Shown: positions 18,727-27,953, numbered from the stretch's first letter. The stretch: DNA of 64,000 nt from Verrucomicrobiota bacterium (GCA_003218975.1 QHPD01000099.1:18321-82320); one strand, 5' to 3'. Notes: generated by a model not told the origin, from the sequence alone. Numbers and translations: made by a program.

Positions 18727-19245
18727 TTACTTCGAAGTCGTCTCGTGATGAAGGTCTTCTTTCAGGTACTCGAGAACGTCCTTAAAGCGAAATAGATTTT
18801 CCGGTGACGCTTCACAGAGGGCTTCGTGCGCTTCGAGCATCGTGCCGGCTTGCTCGCGTTTTCTCTCCTCTCGCGAAGTCTCCCCGCGTTCCAGCGTTTC
18901 ACATTCGGGCGCGGTCGCGCCATTGGCGCGAATATCGAAGATATGGTCGAGCCCGAGCCCGGAGAGAAGTTCCCGGCTCCGATTGCCACAACGAACGACA
19001 TGCAAATGGCCCTGGCCCAGCTCCTTCAGACGCAGCGCCACGCTGGCCATCGTTCCCATGAAGGTCGAATCCATCATCGCGCAATGCGCCAGATCAACAA
19101 CAAACTCTCGATAACCGCGATCCAACATCCGGCGAGCGAACTCTTTCAAATTACCGCTGTTTAGGAAACTACCTTTCCCCTCTACTCTTACCCACACGGT
19201 GGGACCGCTTATCCCTACTAGAATCGATGACTCCACGTTCGCCAT
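18727..19245 (-). CDS. STAS-domain anti-sigma factor antagonist
   Basis: About 172 residues. Residues 1-110 form a STAS domain with the phospho-acceptor loop in VDLAHCAMMDSTFMGTMASV, where the DST serine/threonine is at the site phosphorylated in SpoIIAA and RsbV. The last 60 residues are a charged helical tail (EREETS-like, ending DLHHETTSK) not part of the core domain. It probably releases a sigma factor or other target from a switch kinase when dephosphorylated by the neighbouring phosphatase. No RsbW-like kinase is in the window. I chose the ATG at 19245 (MANVESSIL); 19269 is in frame. Confidence 0.88.
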   Translation of the reverse strand: MANVESSILVGISGPTVWVRVEGKGSFLNSGNLKEFARRMLDRGYREFVVDLAHCAMMDSTFMGTMASVALRLKELGQGHLHVVRCGNRSRELLSGLGLDHIFDIRANGATAPECETLERGETSREERKREQAGTMLEAHEALCEASPENLFRFKDVLEYLKEDLHHETTSK

Positions 19246-19296
19246 AAAAGATACCAGACCCGGCCACAAACTGTCAAACCTGCGGGCGCTAGCCTC

Positions 19297-19890
19297 TTAC
19301 TTCCACATGTAGGAGCGATTTTCCGCTACGATCCTGCTATTTTCGATTAATAAACAGCGCCAAGCGATCACTCGCCCGTCATCGAAGTAATCGTCGCCAA
19401 TCACTTTGAATTCTGTCTTGTGAGTGCCGCGCATATTCCGATACGAAATCTCCTGCGCTTGAACGAAGTCGTGCAATTTCTCCTGACGATATTCCAAGCG
19501 AACCGTCACATCGGCGGGACGTTTGGCGCGCCAGAAGAAATCGAAGTAATCGCCGCAGCGTTGACGTTGGTCGAGGCCTGTCACCGCACCGAAAAGTCGA
19601 TATTGCCGCTCAAACACGATTTGCGCATCCGCTAGTGTCGCCGTTTTCTGCGTGGGCGCTGCGCTTGAAAGCGCCCCGGGTGAAAGTTTGCTGGCACTCT
19701 GTTGCGCGTGTTCACCGGGTTTCGGAGCCTTTTCGCTCAGAAAGAACAGCTTCGTCTTTCGAAACTCAAAATCTTTGCTCAACGCCACGGGAAGCGGCGT
19801 GACCTTTTCGAGAACCCTAGGTTCGTTCGTCGCCCCGAATAAAGCGTTCGCAGCAATGAGTAAACCAAGCGCTGCGGAAATAAACCTCAT
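19297..19890 (-). CDS. Exported protein of unknown function
   Basis: About 197 residues starting MRFISAALGLLIAANALFGA, a clear signal peptide. The mature part begins with a low-complexity basic segment and then a beta-rich region (FERQYRLFGAVTGLDQRQRC, DYFDFFWRAKRPADVTVRLE, RVIAWRCLLIENSRIVAENR). I do not recognise a family. It lies about 50 nt upstream of the STAS gene on the same strand and could be the first gene of that operon, but that is inference. The ATG at 19890 gives the best signal peptide. Confidence 0.7.
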   Translation of the reverse strand: MRFISAALGLLIAANALFGATNEPRVLEKVTPLPVALSKDFEFRKTKLFFLSEKAPKPGEHAQQSASKLSPGALSSAAPTQKTATLADAQIVFERQYRLFGAVTGLDQRQRCGDYFDFFWRAKRPADVTVRLEYRQEKLHDFVQAQEISYRNMRGTHKTEFKVIGDDYFDDGRVIAWRCLLIENSRIVAENRSYMWK

Positions 19891-19993
19891 TCCAATAATG
19901 AAACCGGTTGATTTGCGAGATGTCAATATGGGGCATACGGACGCCTAAAGTGCGGCTGTTTCGCTTCCCAGGTTTCCCGACTACATTTTCTGA

Positions 19994-22705
19994 GTGATTG
20001 ATGTTCGTTATCAGAGGGGCGTTTATCTGCCGGAGCAGGATTTTTGGCTCGACCCGTGGGATTCAAAACGGCTCGCCTTCGTCTCGCACGCGCATAGCGA
20101 TCACATTGCGCCGCATGCGGAGATTATCGTTTCCGAGCCAACTGCTGCGTTGATGCGAAAGCGGCTTCCCGCGATACGAACAGAGCATCTCCTCCCGTTT
20201 CGTGAACGCCGGACCGTGCGCGGCCTCGATATTATGCTGCTGTCGGCCGGTCACATTTTTGGTTCGTCACAAATGTTCCTTTTCGCCGATGGTGAAACGC
20301 TGCTTTACACCGGCGATTTCAAACTGCGTCGGGGCAAATCCGCCGAGCCGGCGGAATGGCGCCAGGCCGATACGCTCATTATGGAAACGACCTTTGGCCT
20401 CCCACGCTATCGCTTTCCGCCAACGGAACAGGTCATCGATCAAATCGTCGCGTTCTGCCGCGAAACAATTGAAAACGGCCAGGTGCCGGTGCTGCTCGGC
20501 TACTCGCTGGGCAAGGCGCAAGAGATCTTGTGCTCGCTCGAAGGAGCGGGCCTCACGCCCATGCTGCACGGCTCGGTCTATCAGATGACGCGTGTTTACG
20601 AGCAGTTCGGCCAATCATTTTGCAAATATGTGCGCTACAAACCGAACGATGTCACCGGCAAAGTTCTCATCTGCCCGCCAAGCACAAATGGGTCGCGCTT
20701 GCTGGAAAAAATTCCGCGCAAACGCGTCGCGATGCTCAGTGGCTGGGCAGTCGAACCAAATGCAATATATCGTTACCGGGTCGATGCCGCATTCCCTCTG
20801 TCCGATCACGCTGACTACAACGACTTAGTCCGCTATGTCGATCTAGTTCGACCCAAGCGCGTCCTTACTCTCCACGGATTCGCTGCCGAATTTGCCCGCG
20901 ACTTACGCGAGCGAGGCCTCGAAGCGTGGGCGCTAAATGTGGAAAACCAGATGGATTTGCAGCTAAACTCTCCGCAGCCCGGAAAGCTCGCGGCGACCGC
21001 GCTTCCGCAGACGCAGGACGGGGCGTTTGTTCCTTCCGAATCCGAATTTTGGGCATTCGCGAAAGTAGGAGAAAAAATCGCAGCCACTGCGGCAAAGCTG
21101 GAGAAGATCAGTCTACTTTCAGATTATCTGCGGACACTTGATCATAAGCGGCTCTCGCTAGCGGCGACTTACTTCACTGGAAGAGCTTTCCCACAGAGCT
21201 ATCTCCGCACCTTGCAGGTGGGCGGCTCCATTATCTACCGCGCAATCATGGCGGCAGCGAAGCTGAATGAGGCAGAATTTCGCCGCATTGCTCATAGCCA
21301 CGGAGACGCCGGAAAAACGGCATTTGAAGCGCTCGATGGACGAACCCAGCCCAAGCCATTCACGCTTTGCCAGTCGCGCGATTTCTTTGAGGCGCTGCAG
21401 AAAGCCCGGGGCCCAGTTGCCAAAATCGACCTGTTACAATCGCAACTGGCCAGGCTTTCCGCGTTGGAGGGTCAGTATTTGGTAAAAATTCTCAGCGGAG
21501 ATCTGCGCATCGGTTTGCGAGAAGGATTGGTAGAAGAAGCAATTGCTCGCGCGTTCGAGGCGCCGCTGGATCAGGTGAAGCAAGCCAACATGCTCCTGGG
21601 CGATATCGGGGCGGCGGCCGTTCTCGGTCTTCGAAAAGAATTGCATCGCGCGGAATTGTCGATCTTTCGCCCGATCAAGTGCATGCTGGCCAGGCCCGAG
21701 CCGACCGCCGAAGCGATCTGGGAACGATTTGCCGACCAAAAATCTCCACTCGTTTATGCAGAAGACAAGTTTGACGGTATTCGCGGGCAACTTCATCGCG
21801 ACGCGAGCCGCGTGGAAATTTTCTCGCGAGACCTCAAACGAATCACTGATCAATTTCCCGAACTATCCGAGCGAGCACGTGGCTTCGATGTCGATCTTAT
21901 CCTCGACGGCGAAATCATCGCCTTTGAGGACGGGCGCAGGTTGACGTTTTTCGATTTGCAAAAGCGGCTCGGTCGCAAAACCGACGGTCCAGATCTGTTC
22001 CCCACGTCAACTGCGGAAGTGCCAGTTGTCTTCGTCGCATTCGATCTGCTTTGGTTGAACGGCCGATCGCTGTTGAAAACGCAATTGCGCGAACGGCGCG
22101 AACTACTGCGCGATTTAAAAGTACCGGCACAATTTCAGATCTCGGAAGTTTTTCCGGCACGTTCTGCCGGGGAGATCGAACGAATCTTCCGGCACGCGCG
22201 TCGCCGTTTGAATGAAGGGATCATGGTCAAAGACCCGGAGAGCTTTTATTTGCCTGGAAGTCGCGGGATGGTTTGGTTCAAGTTAAAGAAAGAGTTGGCC
22301 ACGCTGGATGTGGTGGTTGTGGGGGCAGAGCTCGGCCACGGCAAACGCAATCGTGTCTTGAGCGATTACACATTCGCGGTGCGCGACAAGGCCACCGGCG
22401 AACTTTTGCCCATCGGCAAAGCCTACAGCGGATTGACTGACGCGGAAATCGCGGAATTAACCGAGCACTTCAAACAAAATACTACCGCTGTTCATGGCCA
22501 ATACCGGGAAGTGAAACCGGATGTCGTGCTCGAGGTCGCATTTAATTCGATCCAGCGTAGCACGCGCCACGCGAGTGGATTCGCGCTGCGTTTCCCAAGA
22601 ATTAAAGCCATTCGGCGCGATAAAAATGCCGATTCCATCGATACACTCGAATACGTTCGGGAACTGGCGGCGCAGTATGCAAAATCATCTGTCGATTCCT
22701 ACTAG
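19994..22705 (+). CDS. Fusion of beta-CASP nuclease and ATP-dependent DNA ligase
   Basis: A 903-residue protein. Residues 1-330 are a metallo-beta-lactamase/beta-CASP nuclease of the ligase-associated exonuclease type: metal motif HAHSDH at 32-37, then LLSAGHIFGSSQMF and YTGDFKL. Residues from about 350 to 903 are an ATP-dependent DNA ligase: an N-terminal helical domain, motif I EDKFDGIR with the adenylated Lys592, then VDLILDGEIIAFEDGR (motif III), GIMVKDPES (motif IV) and the OB-fold with TLDVVVVGAELGHGKRNRVL. In many bacteria the two are separate neighbouring genes; here they form one chain. A DNA-repair role is inferred. Confidence 0.92.
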   Translation: MIDVRYQRGVYLPEQDFWLDPWDSKRLAFVSHAHSDHIAPHAEIIVSEPTAALMRKRLPAIRTEHLLPFRERRTVRGLDIMLLSAGHIFGSSQMFLFADGETLLYTGDFKLRRGKSAEPAEWRQADTLIMETTFGLPRYRFPPTEQVIDQIVAFCRETIENGQVPVLLGYSLGKAQEILCSLEGAGLTPMLHGSVYQMTRVYEQFGQSFCKYVRYKPNDVTGKVLICPPSTNGSRLLEKIPRKRVAMLSGWAVEPNAIYRYRVDAAFPLSDHADYNDLVRYVDLVRPKRVLTLHGFAAEFARDLRERGLEAWALNVENQMDLQLNSPQPGKLAATALPQTQDGAFVPSESEFWAFAKVGEKIAATAAKLEKISLLSDYLRTLDHKRLSLAATYFTGRAFPQSYLRTLQVGGSIIYRAIMAAAKLNEAEFRRIAHSHGDAGKTAFEALDGRTQPKPFTLCQSRDFFEALQKARGPVAKIDLLQSQLARLSALEGQYLVKILSGDLRIGLREGLVEEAIARAFEAPLDQVKQANMLLGDIGAAAVLGLRKELHRAELSIFRPIKCMLARPEPTAEAIWERFADQKSPLVYAEDKFDGIRGQLHRDASRVEIFSRDLKRITDQFPELSERARGFDVDLILDGEIIAFEDGRRLTFFDLQKRLGRKTDGPDLFPTSTAEVPVVFVAFDLLWLNGRSLLKTQLRERRELLRDLKVPAQFQISEVFPARSAGEIERIFRHARRRLNEGIMVKDPESFYLPGSRGMVWFKLKKELATLDVVVVGAELGHGKRNRVLSDYTFAVRDKATGELLPIGKAYSGLTDAEIAELTEHFKQNTTAVHGQYREVKPDVVLEVAFNSIQRSTRHASGFALRFPRIKAIRRDKNADSIDTLEYVRELAAQYAKSSVDSY

Positions 22706-22745
22706 TTCTTGTGTAACCCGACAGATGACTATCGGATCAAGTCGC

Positions 22746-22940
22746 TCAATGCGCTGGCGTCGACGGCGGATTCGTGGGTTTCACGATAACGGTCTCGACC
22801 TGGTTGCGACGCCAGCGTTGAACGTTGGCATAAACAGCCAGCAGCGCCATTGACGAGAGGATGATCAGCAGTAAGACCACGGCGGCCTTGGAAACTCGTA
22901 GCTGACCCGGTTTGTCGCTAGCCGGATGAGTCGGATTCAC
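22746..22940 (-). CDS. Small single-pass membrane protein of unknown function
   Basis: A 64-residue frame with one strong membrane helix (AAVVLLLIILSSMALLAVYA) followed by a basic stretch (NVQRWRRNQ) and a proline-rich tail ending PPSTPAH. Topology would be N-in or N-out with a short tail. I recognise no family. It lies between the convergent nuclease-ligase gene and plsC and could be a real small protein; coding support is only the helix and the ATG. Confidence 0.45.
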   Translation of the reverse strand: MNPTHPASDKPGQLRVSKAAVVLLLIILSSMALLAVYANVQRWRRNQVETVIVKPTNPPSTPAH

Positions 22941-23110
22941 GTTGGAAATATCGGTGTCGCCAAACCTGCCTCTGGCAGGCAGCTACTTCAAGCCAGATCC
23001 ATCATGTAGGAACAATCACGCGAGTCGAAGGGGCTGGGCGATCCAGCCAGTTCAATAAATCGGCGGCCCTCCGGGCGCGAAAGCGGATCGATCTTACGCG
23101 CGCAAACAAC

Positions 23111-23722
23111 TCACTCGAACTCTAATGCCGCGATCGCGTCCATGATGCGCTGACTCAGTCCTCCGTAGGTGTCCTTCCCTCGCAGCTCCACGTCGGCCGG
23201 CGAAAAAAGAATCGGCTTCCCAATCACGATTGTGATTGGCCTGAGACGCAACCCACCGCCCCGCGGCAAAGCTTCGTGCGCGCCAAAGATTCGCATCGGC
23301 ACCACCGGAGCGAGCGTTTTCGCAATCACGAGACCTAATCCTGGCTCGGCGGGCTGCAGATTACCGTCGAGTGTTCGCGAACCTTCTGGAAAAACCAGCG
23401 CAGCGTTTCCTGATTTTAGGATGTTGATTACGGCCTTGAGCGCACTGCGGTCAACTCCCTCCTGATTAACCGGGATCACGTTCAATTTTGGCAACAGCCA
23501 GCCTAGCAATGGCACGTCCAGCAGCGTTTTGCGCGCCAGAAAATAAATTGCCCGATCGCATGTGATTCCGGCGAGCGGTGGATCGAGATAACTCTGGTGG
23601 TTCATCGCTAGAATCACCGGGCCGCTTTGAATCATGCGCTCTCGGTGAACTACTCGAAAACGAAAAAGCAACCCGGAAACCAGGCGAGAAAGCTGGTACC
23701 CGAGCCAGTAATAAATGTTCAT
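23111..23722 (-). CDS. plsC: 1-acyl-sn-glycerol-3-phosphate acyltransferase
   Basis: About 203 residues of the PlsC/LPLAT family, which makes phosphatidic acid at the inner membrane. The acyltransferase motif HX4D is NHQSYLD, the glycerol-phosphate motif is FPEGSRT, and an N-terminal hydrophobic helix is present. I chose the ATG at 23722 (MNIYYWLGYQ), 20 nt after the cmk stop; an in-frame TTG at 23758 would overlap cmk. It is the last gene of an aroA-cmk-plsC unit. Confidence 0.9.
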   Translation of the reverse strand: MNIYYWLGYQLSRLVSGLLFRFRVVHRERMIQSGPVILAMNHQSYLDPPLAGITCDRAIYFLARKTLLDVPLLGWLLPKLNVIPVNQEGVDRSALKAVINILKSGNAALVFPEGSRTLDGNLQPAEPGLGLVIAKTLAPVVPMRIFGAHEALPRGGGLRLRPITIVIGKPILFSPADVELRGKDTYGGLSQRIMDAIAALEFE

Positions 23723-23741
23723 TGAAGCGGGAACGATTTTG

Positions 23742-24392
23742 CTAAATCGACAGACCAATTTGCCTTAGCCGCGCAATGATCTCGTTGACCACTCCTTCAA
23801 TCGTAAGATGCGAAGTGTCGATGATCTGAGCATCCTTCGCGACGATCAGCGGTGAGATCGGCCGCGATGAATCAGCGCGGTCGCGCATGATAATTTCGTC
23901 GCGCTGCCCCTCTGCGGCGCGCCGGCGCAGCCGCACCTCGGGCGAAGCATCGACGTAAAACTTATAGGGAGTCTTCGGAAAAACGACCGAGCCGATGTCG
24001 CGTCCTTCGACAACCAAATCATTATACCGCGCGTACTGACGCATGTTTTGCACGACAATTTTGCGGACGCGTGGGATGCTGCTGACACGGGAAACATTTT
24101 TGTTCACGCGATCGTCACGCAAATGCTCCGATGGATCGACATCATCGATCACGATGTGCGACTCGTTATTTTGGAGGCGGCAACTGATCCGCGCGGCTTC
24201 GGCGGTTTGTGCGATGCGCTCAGTGTCTCTGCCATCAATTCCTTTCTGCAGAGCATCCCAGGTGATGGCTCGATAGATCGCGCCAGAATTGACATAGGCA
24301 AACCCAAGCCGTCGGGCAAGCTCCCGCGCAACACTGCTCTTCCCCGACGCGGCCGGACCATCAATGGCGACGACCCGATGAATGTGTCCCAT
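23742..24392 (-). CDS. cmk: Cytidylate kinase
   Basis: A 216-residue kinase that phosphorylates CMP and dCMP with ATP. The P-loop GPAASGKSSVARELARRLGF is at the N-terminus. The substrate segment VEGRDIGSVVFPKTPYKFYV and the lid RAAEGQRDEIIMRDRADSSR follow. Length is typical of the short bacterial form. It sits 24 nt downstream of aroA and upstream of plsC, an order common in bacteria. Confidence 0.96.
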   Translation of the reverse strand: MGHIHRVVAIDGPAASGKSSVARELARRLGFAYVNSGAIYRAITWDALQKGIDGRDTERIAQTAEAARISCRLQNNESHIVIDDVDPSEHLRDDRVNKNVSRVSSIPRVRKIVVQNMRQYARYNDLVVEGRDIGSVVFPKTPYKFYVDASPEVRLRRRAAEGQRDEIIMRDRADSSRPISPLIVAKDAQIIDTSHLTIEGVVNEIIARLRQIGLSI

Positions 24393-24415
24393 CTGTCTTA
24401 ACCCACCTCGCGTGG

Positions 24416-25768
24416 CTATGCTTCCTCGACTGGAGCGGGGCTGAGCGAGCCGATTACAGGGGTGCTGATCTGCATCCGTTTCGGGTTGGTAAACTCCTCG
24501 AGCACGGTTTCGAATCGCGGATAGGATTCGCGAATACAGTCGGCGTCCTGCACGATGGTTTCGCCTTCAGCAAATAAACCCGCGATGCCAAACGCCATGG
24601 CGATGCGGTGATCGCCAAAACTCGCGACGCGCGCGCCGTGAAGCGGCGCCGGACCATAAATTTCGAGGCCATCAGTCAGCTCGGAGACTTGCGCGCCCAT
24701 CGTCCGCAAATTGTGTGCGATCGCAGCGATGCGATCGGTTTCCTTGACGCGCAGTTCTCCGGCATGGCGAATGATAGTTTTGCCATCTGCAAGCGCGCCG
24801 GCAACCGCCAGTATCGGCAGTTCATCAATGAGCTGCGGCACTTCTCTGCCTTGAATCACTGTACCTTTGAGAGGAAAACCGGTGACTTCGACGATCCCCC
24901 GCGGTTCCAGTTGATCGACGTCTTCGATGGCCTCGCGCACTTGCGCACCCATTCGCAGCAGAACGCCAAGCAACGCTGTGCGCGTGTTGTTTAAACCCAC
25001 GTCGCGCACGAGCAAGTGACCTCGCGGTTGGACCGCCGCCGCGACTAACCAAAACGCAGCCGAGGAAATGTCCCCGGGGATTGTAAAATCCCGCGACTCG
25101 GGAACCTGATCGCCGAAGACTGTGACAGTGTCATTCTCATCCTTCACCGTGCGAACGAGAAAATAATTAAGCATCAGCTCCGTATGGTTTCGTGTCGGAA
25201 CAGGCTCTTCGACGGTGGTTTTGCCCTTCGCAAACAGCCCCGCGAGCAGCAAGGCGCTTTTGACCTGCGCGCTGGCAACCGGCAAACCATAACGAATTCC
25301 GCGTAACGAGCCGCCATGAATGCGCAGGGGCGGCGTTTCTTCCGGGCCTTCAGCAACAATGTTGGCCCCCATTTTACCCAGCGGCGCGATCACGCGGTCC
25401 ATCGGACGCCGAGAGAGTCTAGCATCACCCACCAGCCGGCTCTCGAAGGTCTGTCCCGCGAGGAGCCCGGCCAGAAGCCGCATGGTCGTCCCAGAATTTC
25501 CGCAGTCGATTTCTTTCTTCGGCGGGGTTAGCACGCGCTTTTTTCCATGCACAATCAGCGTATCCGGCTCGGGTTGTTCGATCCTGACGCCCAAAGTGCG
25601 CAGGGCGTTCACCGTATGCATGCAGTCCTCGCTTGGAAGAAATCCACGCAGCGTGCATACGCCGTTGGACAAAGCAGCAATAATCACGGCGCGATGCGAA
25701 ATGCTTTTATCCCCCGGGACAGTGATTTCGAGATCGATTCGGGGCGCTCGTTTGACCCGTAATTCCAT
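24416..25768 (-). CDS. aroA: 3-phosphoshikimate 1-carboxyvinyltransferase (EPSP synthase)
   Basis: About 450 residues; joins shikimate-3-phosphate and phosphoenolpyruvate in aromatic amino-acid synthesis. Signatures are PGDKSISHRAVIIAALSNG at the N-terminus, DCGNSGTTMRLLAGLLAG, and LRVKETDRIAAIAHNLRTMG with GDHRIAMAFGIAGL near the C-terminus. The ATG at 25768 (MELRVKRAP) is preferred over an upstream TTG. First gene of the aroA-cmk-plsC unit; a 7-nt-period repeat array lies just upstream. Confidence 0.97.
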   Translation of the reverse strand: MELRVKRAPRIDLEITVPGDKSISHRAVIIAALSNGVCTLRGFLPSEDCMHTVNALRTLGVRIEQPEPDTLIVHGKKRVLTPPKKEIDCGNSGTTMRLLAGLLAGQTFESRLVGDARLSRRPMDRVIAPLGKMGANIVAEGPEETPPLRIHGGSLRGIRYGLPVASAQVKSALLLAGLFAKGKTTVEEPVPTRNHTELMLNYFLVRTVKDENDTVTVFGDQVPESRDFTIPGDISSAAFWLVAAAVQPRGHLLVRDVGLNNTRTALLGVLLRMGAQVREAIEDVDQLEPRGIVEVTGFPLKGTVIQGREVPQLIDELPILAVAGALADGKTIIRHAGELRVKETDRIAAIAHNLRTMGAQVSELTDGLEIYGPAPLHGARVASFGDHRIAMAFGIAGLFAEGETIVQDADCIRESYPRFETVLEEFTNPKRMQISTPVIGSLSPAPVEEA

Positions 25769-25790
25769 AGCCAATGAACGGAAAGCGATA

Positions 25791-25858
25791 TTAGATGCTG
25801 GTACTCGATAAAAACAGCGCTGCGCTAATTCAGTATCCAGTATCTAGCACCTAGCATC
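25791..25858. repeat. Heptad-period inverted repeat array
   Basis: The right arm is four consecutive 7-mers, CAGTATC, CAGTATC, TAGCACC, TAGCATC (25831-25858). The left arm (25793 to about 25809, AGATGCT, GGTACTC, GATA) is a degenerate reverse complement of it. The array lies between aroA and the lipoprotein gene and has no reading frame. See the findings for the wider pattern. Confidence 0.75.
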
Positions 25859-25894
25859 AGCCGCAACCCCAAGAGCAATCCGGCAGCAAACCAG

Positions 25895-26281
25895 TTACGG
25901 CACCAAAAAGATTTTGTCGGTGTACGGGTCTTTCACTTCCGTTCCTGGGGGAAATCCTTCCACGTCGACGTACTTGCCGGGCGAATAAGGGCTTTCCACC
26001 AAGTGCGGTTTGCCAGGAACTGGAATTCCGTAGGGATAATCTCCCTTTGCCACCTTCGTCGGAGCGGCCGTGGGCGGAGGCGATGCGGGCCCCTCTTCTC
26101 GGGGCGGAGCGGGCTGGGCGGGTCCGTTCGGATTGAACGGCTGTTGTGGCGGGGGATACTCCCCGGGCGCGGTTGGCGGATAATTTGCGACGCGATGCCG
26201 GGTGGGTTGCGGTGGTGGTTCTTCGGAACACGCCGCGACGAGGAACATGGTGAGCAGGGCAAGCAACACTAAGAATCTCAT
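25895..26281 (-). CDS. Proline-rich lipoprotein of unknown function
   Basis: About 128 residues starting MRFLVLLALLTMFLVAACSE, a lipoprotein signal with lipobox VAAC. The mature part is proline-rich (EYPPPQQPFNPNGPAQPAPP), then a compact C-terminal segment: GIPVPGKPHLVESPYSPGKY, VDVEGFPPGTEVKDPYTDKI. Short proteins ending in this way are seen in Verrucomicrobiota, but I know no function. It probably sits in the cell envelope. The ATG at 26281 gives the best signal. Confidence 0.75.
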   Translation of the reverse strand: MRFLVLLALLTMFLVAACSEEPPPQPTRHRVANYPPTAPGEYPPPQQPFNPNGPAQPAPPREEGPASPPPTAAPTKVAKGDYPYGIPVPGKPHLVESPYSPGKYVDVEGFPPGTEVKDPYTDKIFLVP

Positions 26282-26424
26282 AAATGGAAAGCTGTCATAA
26301 ACCGTATCCACAGTTCCACTCGTTGCCAATCAATAAATCGTTTTCTCCTTTAACCGGCGTTGCGCTGGCGAAGATCAATATCAATACGATGATGGAGCGG
26401 TCTTGATCCGAATCCAAAGAGAAG

Positions 26425-27591
26425 ATGTCGAACAACTCCCATGCCGAAATTTTGATCGTAGATGATGATTCCACGAGCCGCAAAATTCTGGCGCACCTGC
26501 TGGTGGCCGCCGGTTACAAGTGCCGAGAATGCGAGGATGGTACCAAGGCACTCCAAACAATTCAGGAGAGACAGCCTGCGCTTCTTCTCCTTGATTTCGA
26601 TATGCCGGGGCTGAACGGGGCGGAAGTGCTAAAACGCCTGCGCTCGGATAACGATCCGGCCGTCGCGCAAATTCCGACGATCATGCTGACGGCGCATGGA
26701 AGTGAAGAAAGTGAAGTGCGCTGTTTGCAAGCCGGCGCGGATGATTTTGCTACCAAACCGATCAATACTGCGGTGTTGCGGGCGCGAATCGAGACTCAAC
26801 TTCGCCTGCGCTCGATGCGGCGCCAATTGGAACGCCAAAACGACGAACTCGAACAGTGGCGCAGCAATCTCGAGCGCGACCTGGCGGCCGCACGGTTGAC
26901 CCAACAATCCCTGATTCCGCAAAAACCCCCGGCGCTGCCCGGATGGGAGGTTGCGACTTGTTATCGTCCAGTCATCCAGGTGGGCGGCGATATTTATGGA
27001 TGGCTGCGAATGAAAGATGGCCAGATCTTATTCTGGATCGCCGATGGAACCGGCCACGGCGCGGCTGCGGCGCTGCTGACCACTCTCGCAAAACTCCTTT
27101 TTCACCATGGCAGCGTGGAACACGATGCTCCAGCGAGCGTGATGGAAGCGGTTAACCACGATTTCCGCAGCATCTTTGGCGCACGATCCTTTATGACTGC
27201 GATGTGCGTTGCAGTTGATCCAGCAACCGGACGCGCCAGCGTCGTCGGCGCCGGGCATCCGCCGCTTTTGATTGCGCGCCGCAGCGGCGCGACTGAGGCG
27301 ATCGCTTCGGTAGTGCCGCCATTGGGCCTAATTGAACATCCCGAATTTACCGAAACGATTGTCGATCTAAAACCGGGCGATACTTTTCTCCTCTACACGG
27401 ACGGGTTGTTCGGCTCAAGGAAAGGCAAGCAACCGCGCCTGACTCCGCAACGCTTGGAAAAAATGCTCGATCACACCGCGCCCAGCGCCGAGGCACTGCT
27501 TGGGCGAATATTAACCGAGGCGGCGCCAGCTAAAGGCGAAGAGGCCCTGCCCGATGACCTGGCGGCACTGGCGGTACGCCGAGTCGCCTAA
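26425..27591 (+). CDS. Response regulator with SpoIIE-type PP2C phosphatase output
   Basis: A 388-residue protein. Residues 8-125 form a receiver (ILIVDDDSTSRKILAHLLVA; phospho-acceptor Asp in LLLDFDMPGLNG; Lys in FATKPINTAVL). A coiled linker (LRSMRRQLERQNDELEQWRS) leads to a PP2C/SpoIIE domain (about 165-388) with GGDIYGWLRMKDGQ, IADGTGHGAAAALLTTL and a final DDLAALAVRR. Phosphorylation of the receiver should control dephosphorylation of a STAS protein. This is a second RsbU-like input in the window beside the GAF-type enzyme at 17276. Confidence 0.93.
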   Translation: MSNNSHAEILIVDDDSTSRKILAHLLVAAGYKCRECEDGTKALQTIQERQPALLLLDFDMPGLNGAEVLKRLRSDNDPAVAQIPTIMLTAHGSEESEVRCLQAGADDFATKPINTAVLRARIETQLRLRSMRRQLERQNDELEQWRSNLERDLAAARLTQQSLIPQKPPALPGWEVATCYRPVIQVGGDIYGWLRMKDGQILFWIADGTGHGAAAALLTTLAKLLFHHGSVEHDAPASVMEAVNHDFRSIFGARSFMTAMCVAVDPATGRASVVGAGHPPLLIARRSGATEAIASVVPPLGLIEHPEFTETIVDLKPGDTFLLYTDGLFGSRKGKQPRLTPQRLEKMLDHTAPSAEALLGRILTEAAPAKGEEALPDDLAALAVRRVA

Positions 27592-27654
27592 AAAATTTTG
27601 GCTTGAGCAAAAATTAATGTTGCTCTCCTTCGAGCAAAACGTTAATCAGCGTCC

Positions 27655-27936
27655 ATGCCGAAAACCAAAAAGAAAACTTCCAAACGCAAACCGAATCCCG
27701 CCTTTATGAGACCGGTCCAGCCCGACGACAAGCTTGCTGCCGTTGTTGGGTCAGCGCCGCTGCCACGTTCCGAGCTTACGAAAAAGCTTTGGAACTACAT
27801 CAAGAGGCGCGGTCTGCAGGACAAAAAGAAACGAACTATGATCAACGCCGACGACTCACTGCGGCCGGTGTTTAATGGCAAGAGCCAAGTGAGCATGTTC
27901 GAGATGACCAAGCTTGTCTCGAAGCATCTGCGCTAG
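27655..27936 (+). CDS. SWIB/MDM2 domain protein
   Basis: A 93-residue protein. A lysine-rich N-terminal tail (MPKTKKKTSKRKPNP) precedes a complete SWIB fold: FMRPVQPDDKLAAVVGSAPL, RSELTKKLWNYIKRRGLQDK, then INADDSLRPVFNGKSQVSMF. SWIB domains are mainly eukaryotic chromatin factors, but stand-alone forms occur in Chlamydiae and other PVC bacteria, and in chlamydial topoisomerase I. The basic tail suggests nucleic-acid binding; the bacterial role is not established. Confidence 0.93.
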   Translation: MPKTKKKTSKRKPNPAFMRPVQPDDKLAAVVGSAPLPRSELTKKLWNYIKRRGLQDKKKRTMINADDSLRPVFNGKSQVSMFEMTKLVSKHLR

Positions 27937-27953
27937 ATCGACAATGCCGTTTC

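Noticed and set aside
22980..23110. In-frame continuation after the plsC stop, reading ARKIDPLSRPEGRRFIELAG and ending YMMDLA
   Set aside because: Composition looks coding, but there is no start codon and readthrough of TGA is unsupported. It could be a gene remnant, but evidence is too weak to list.
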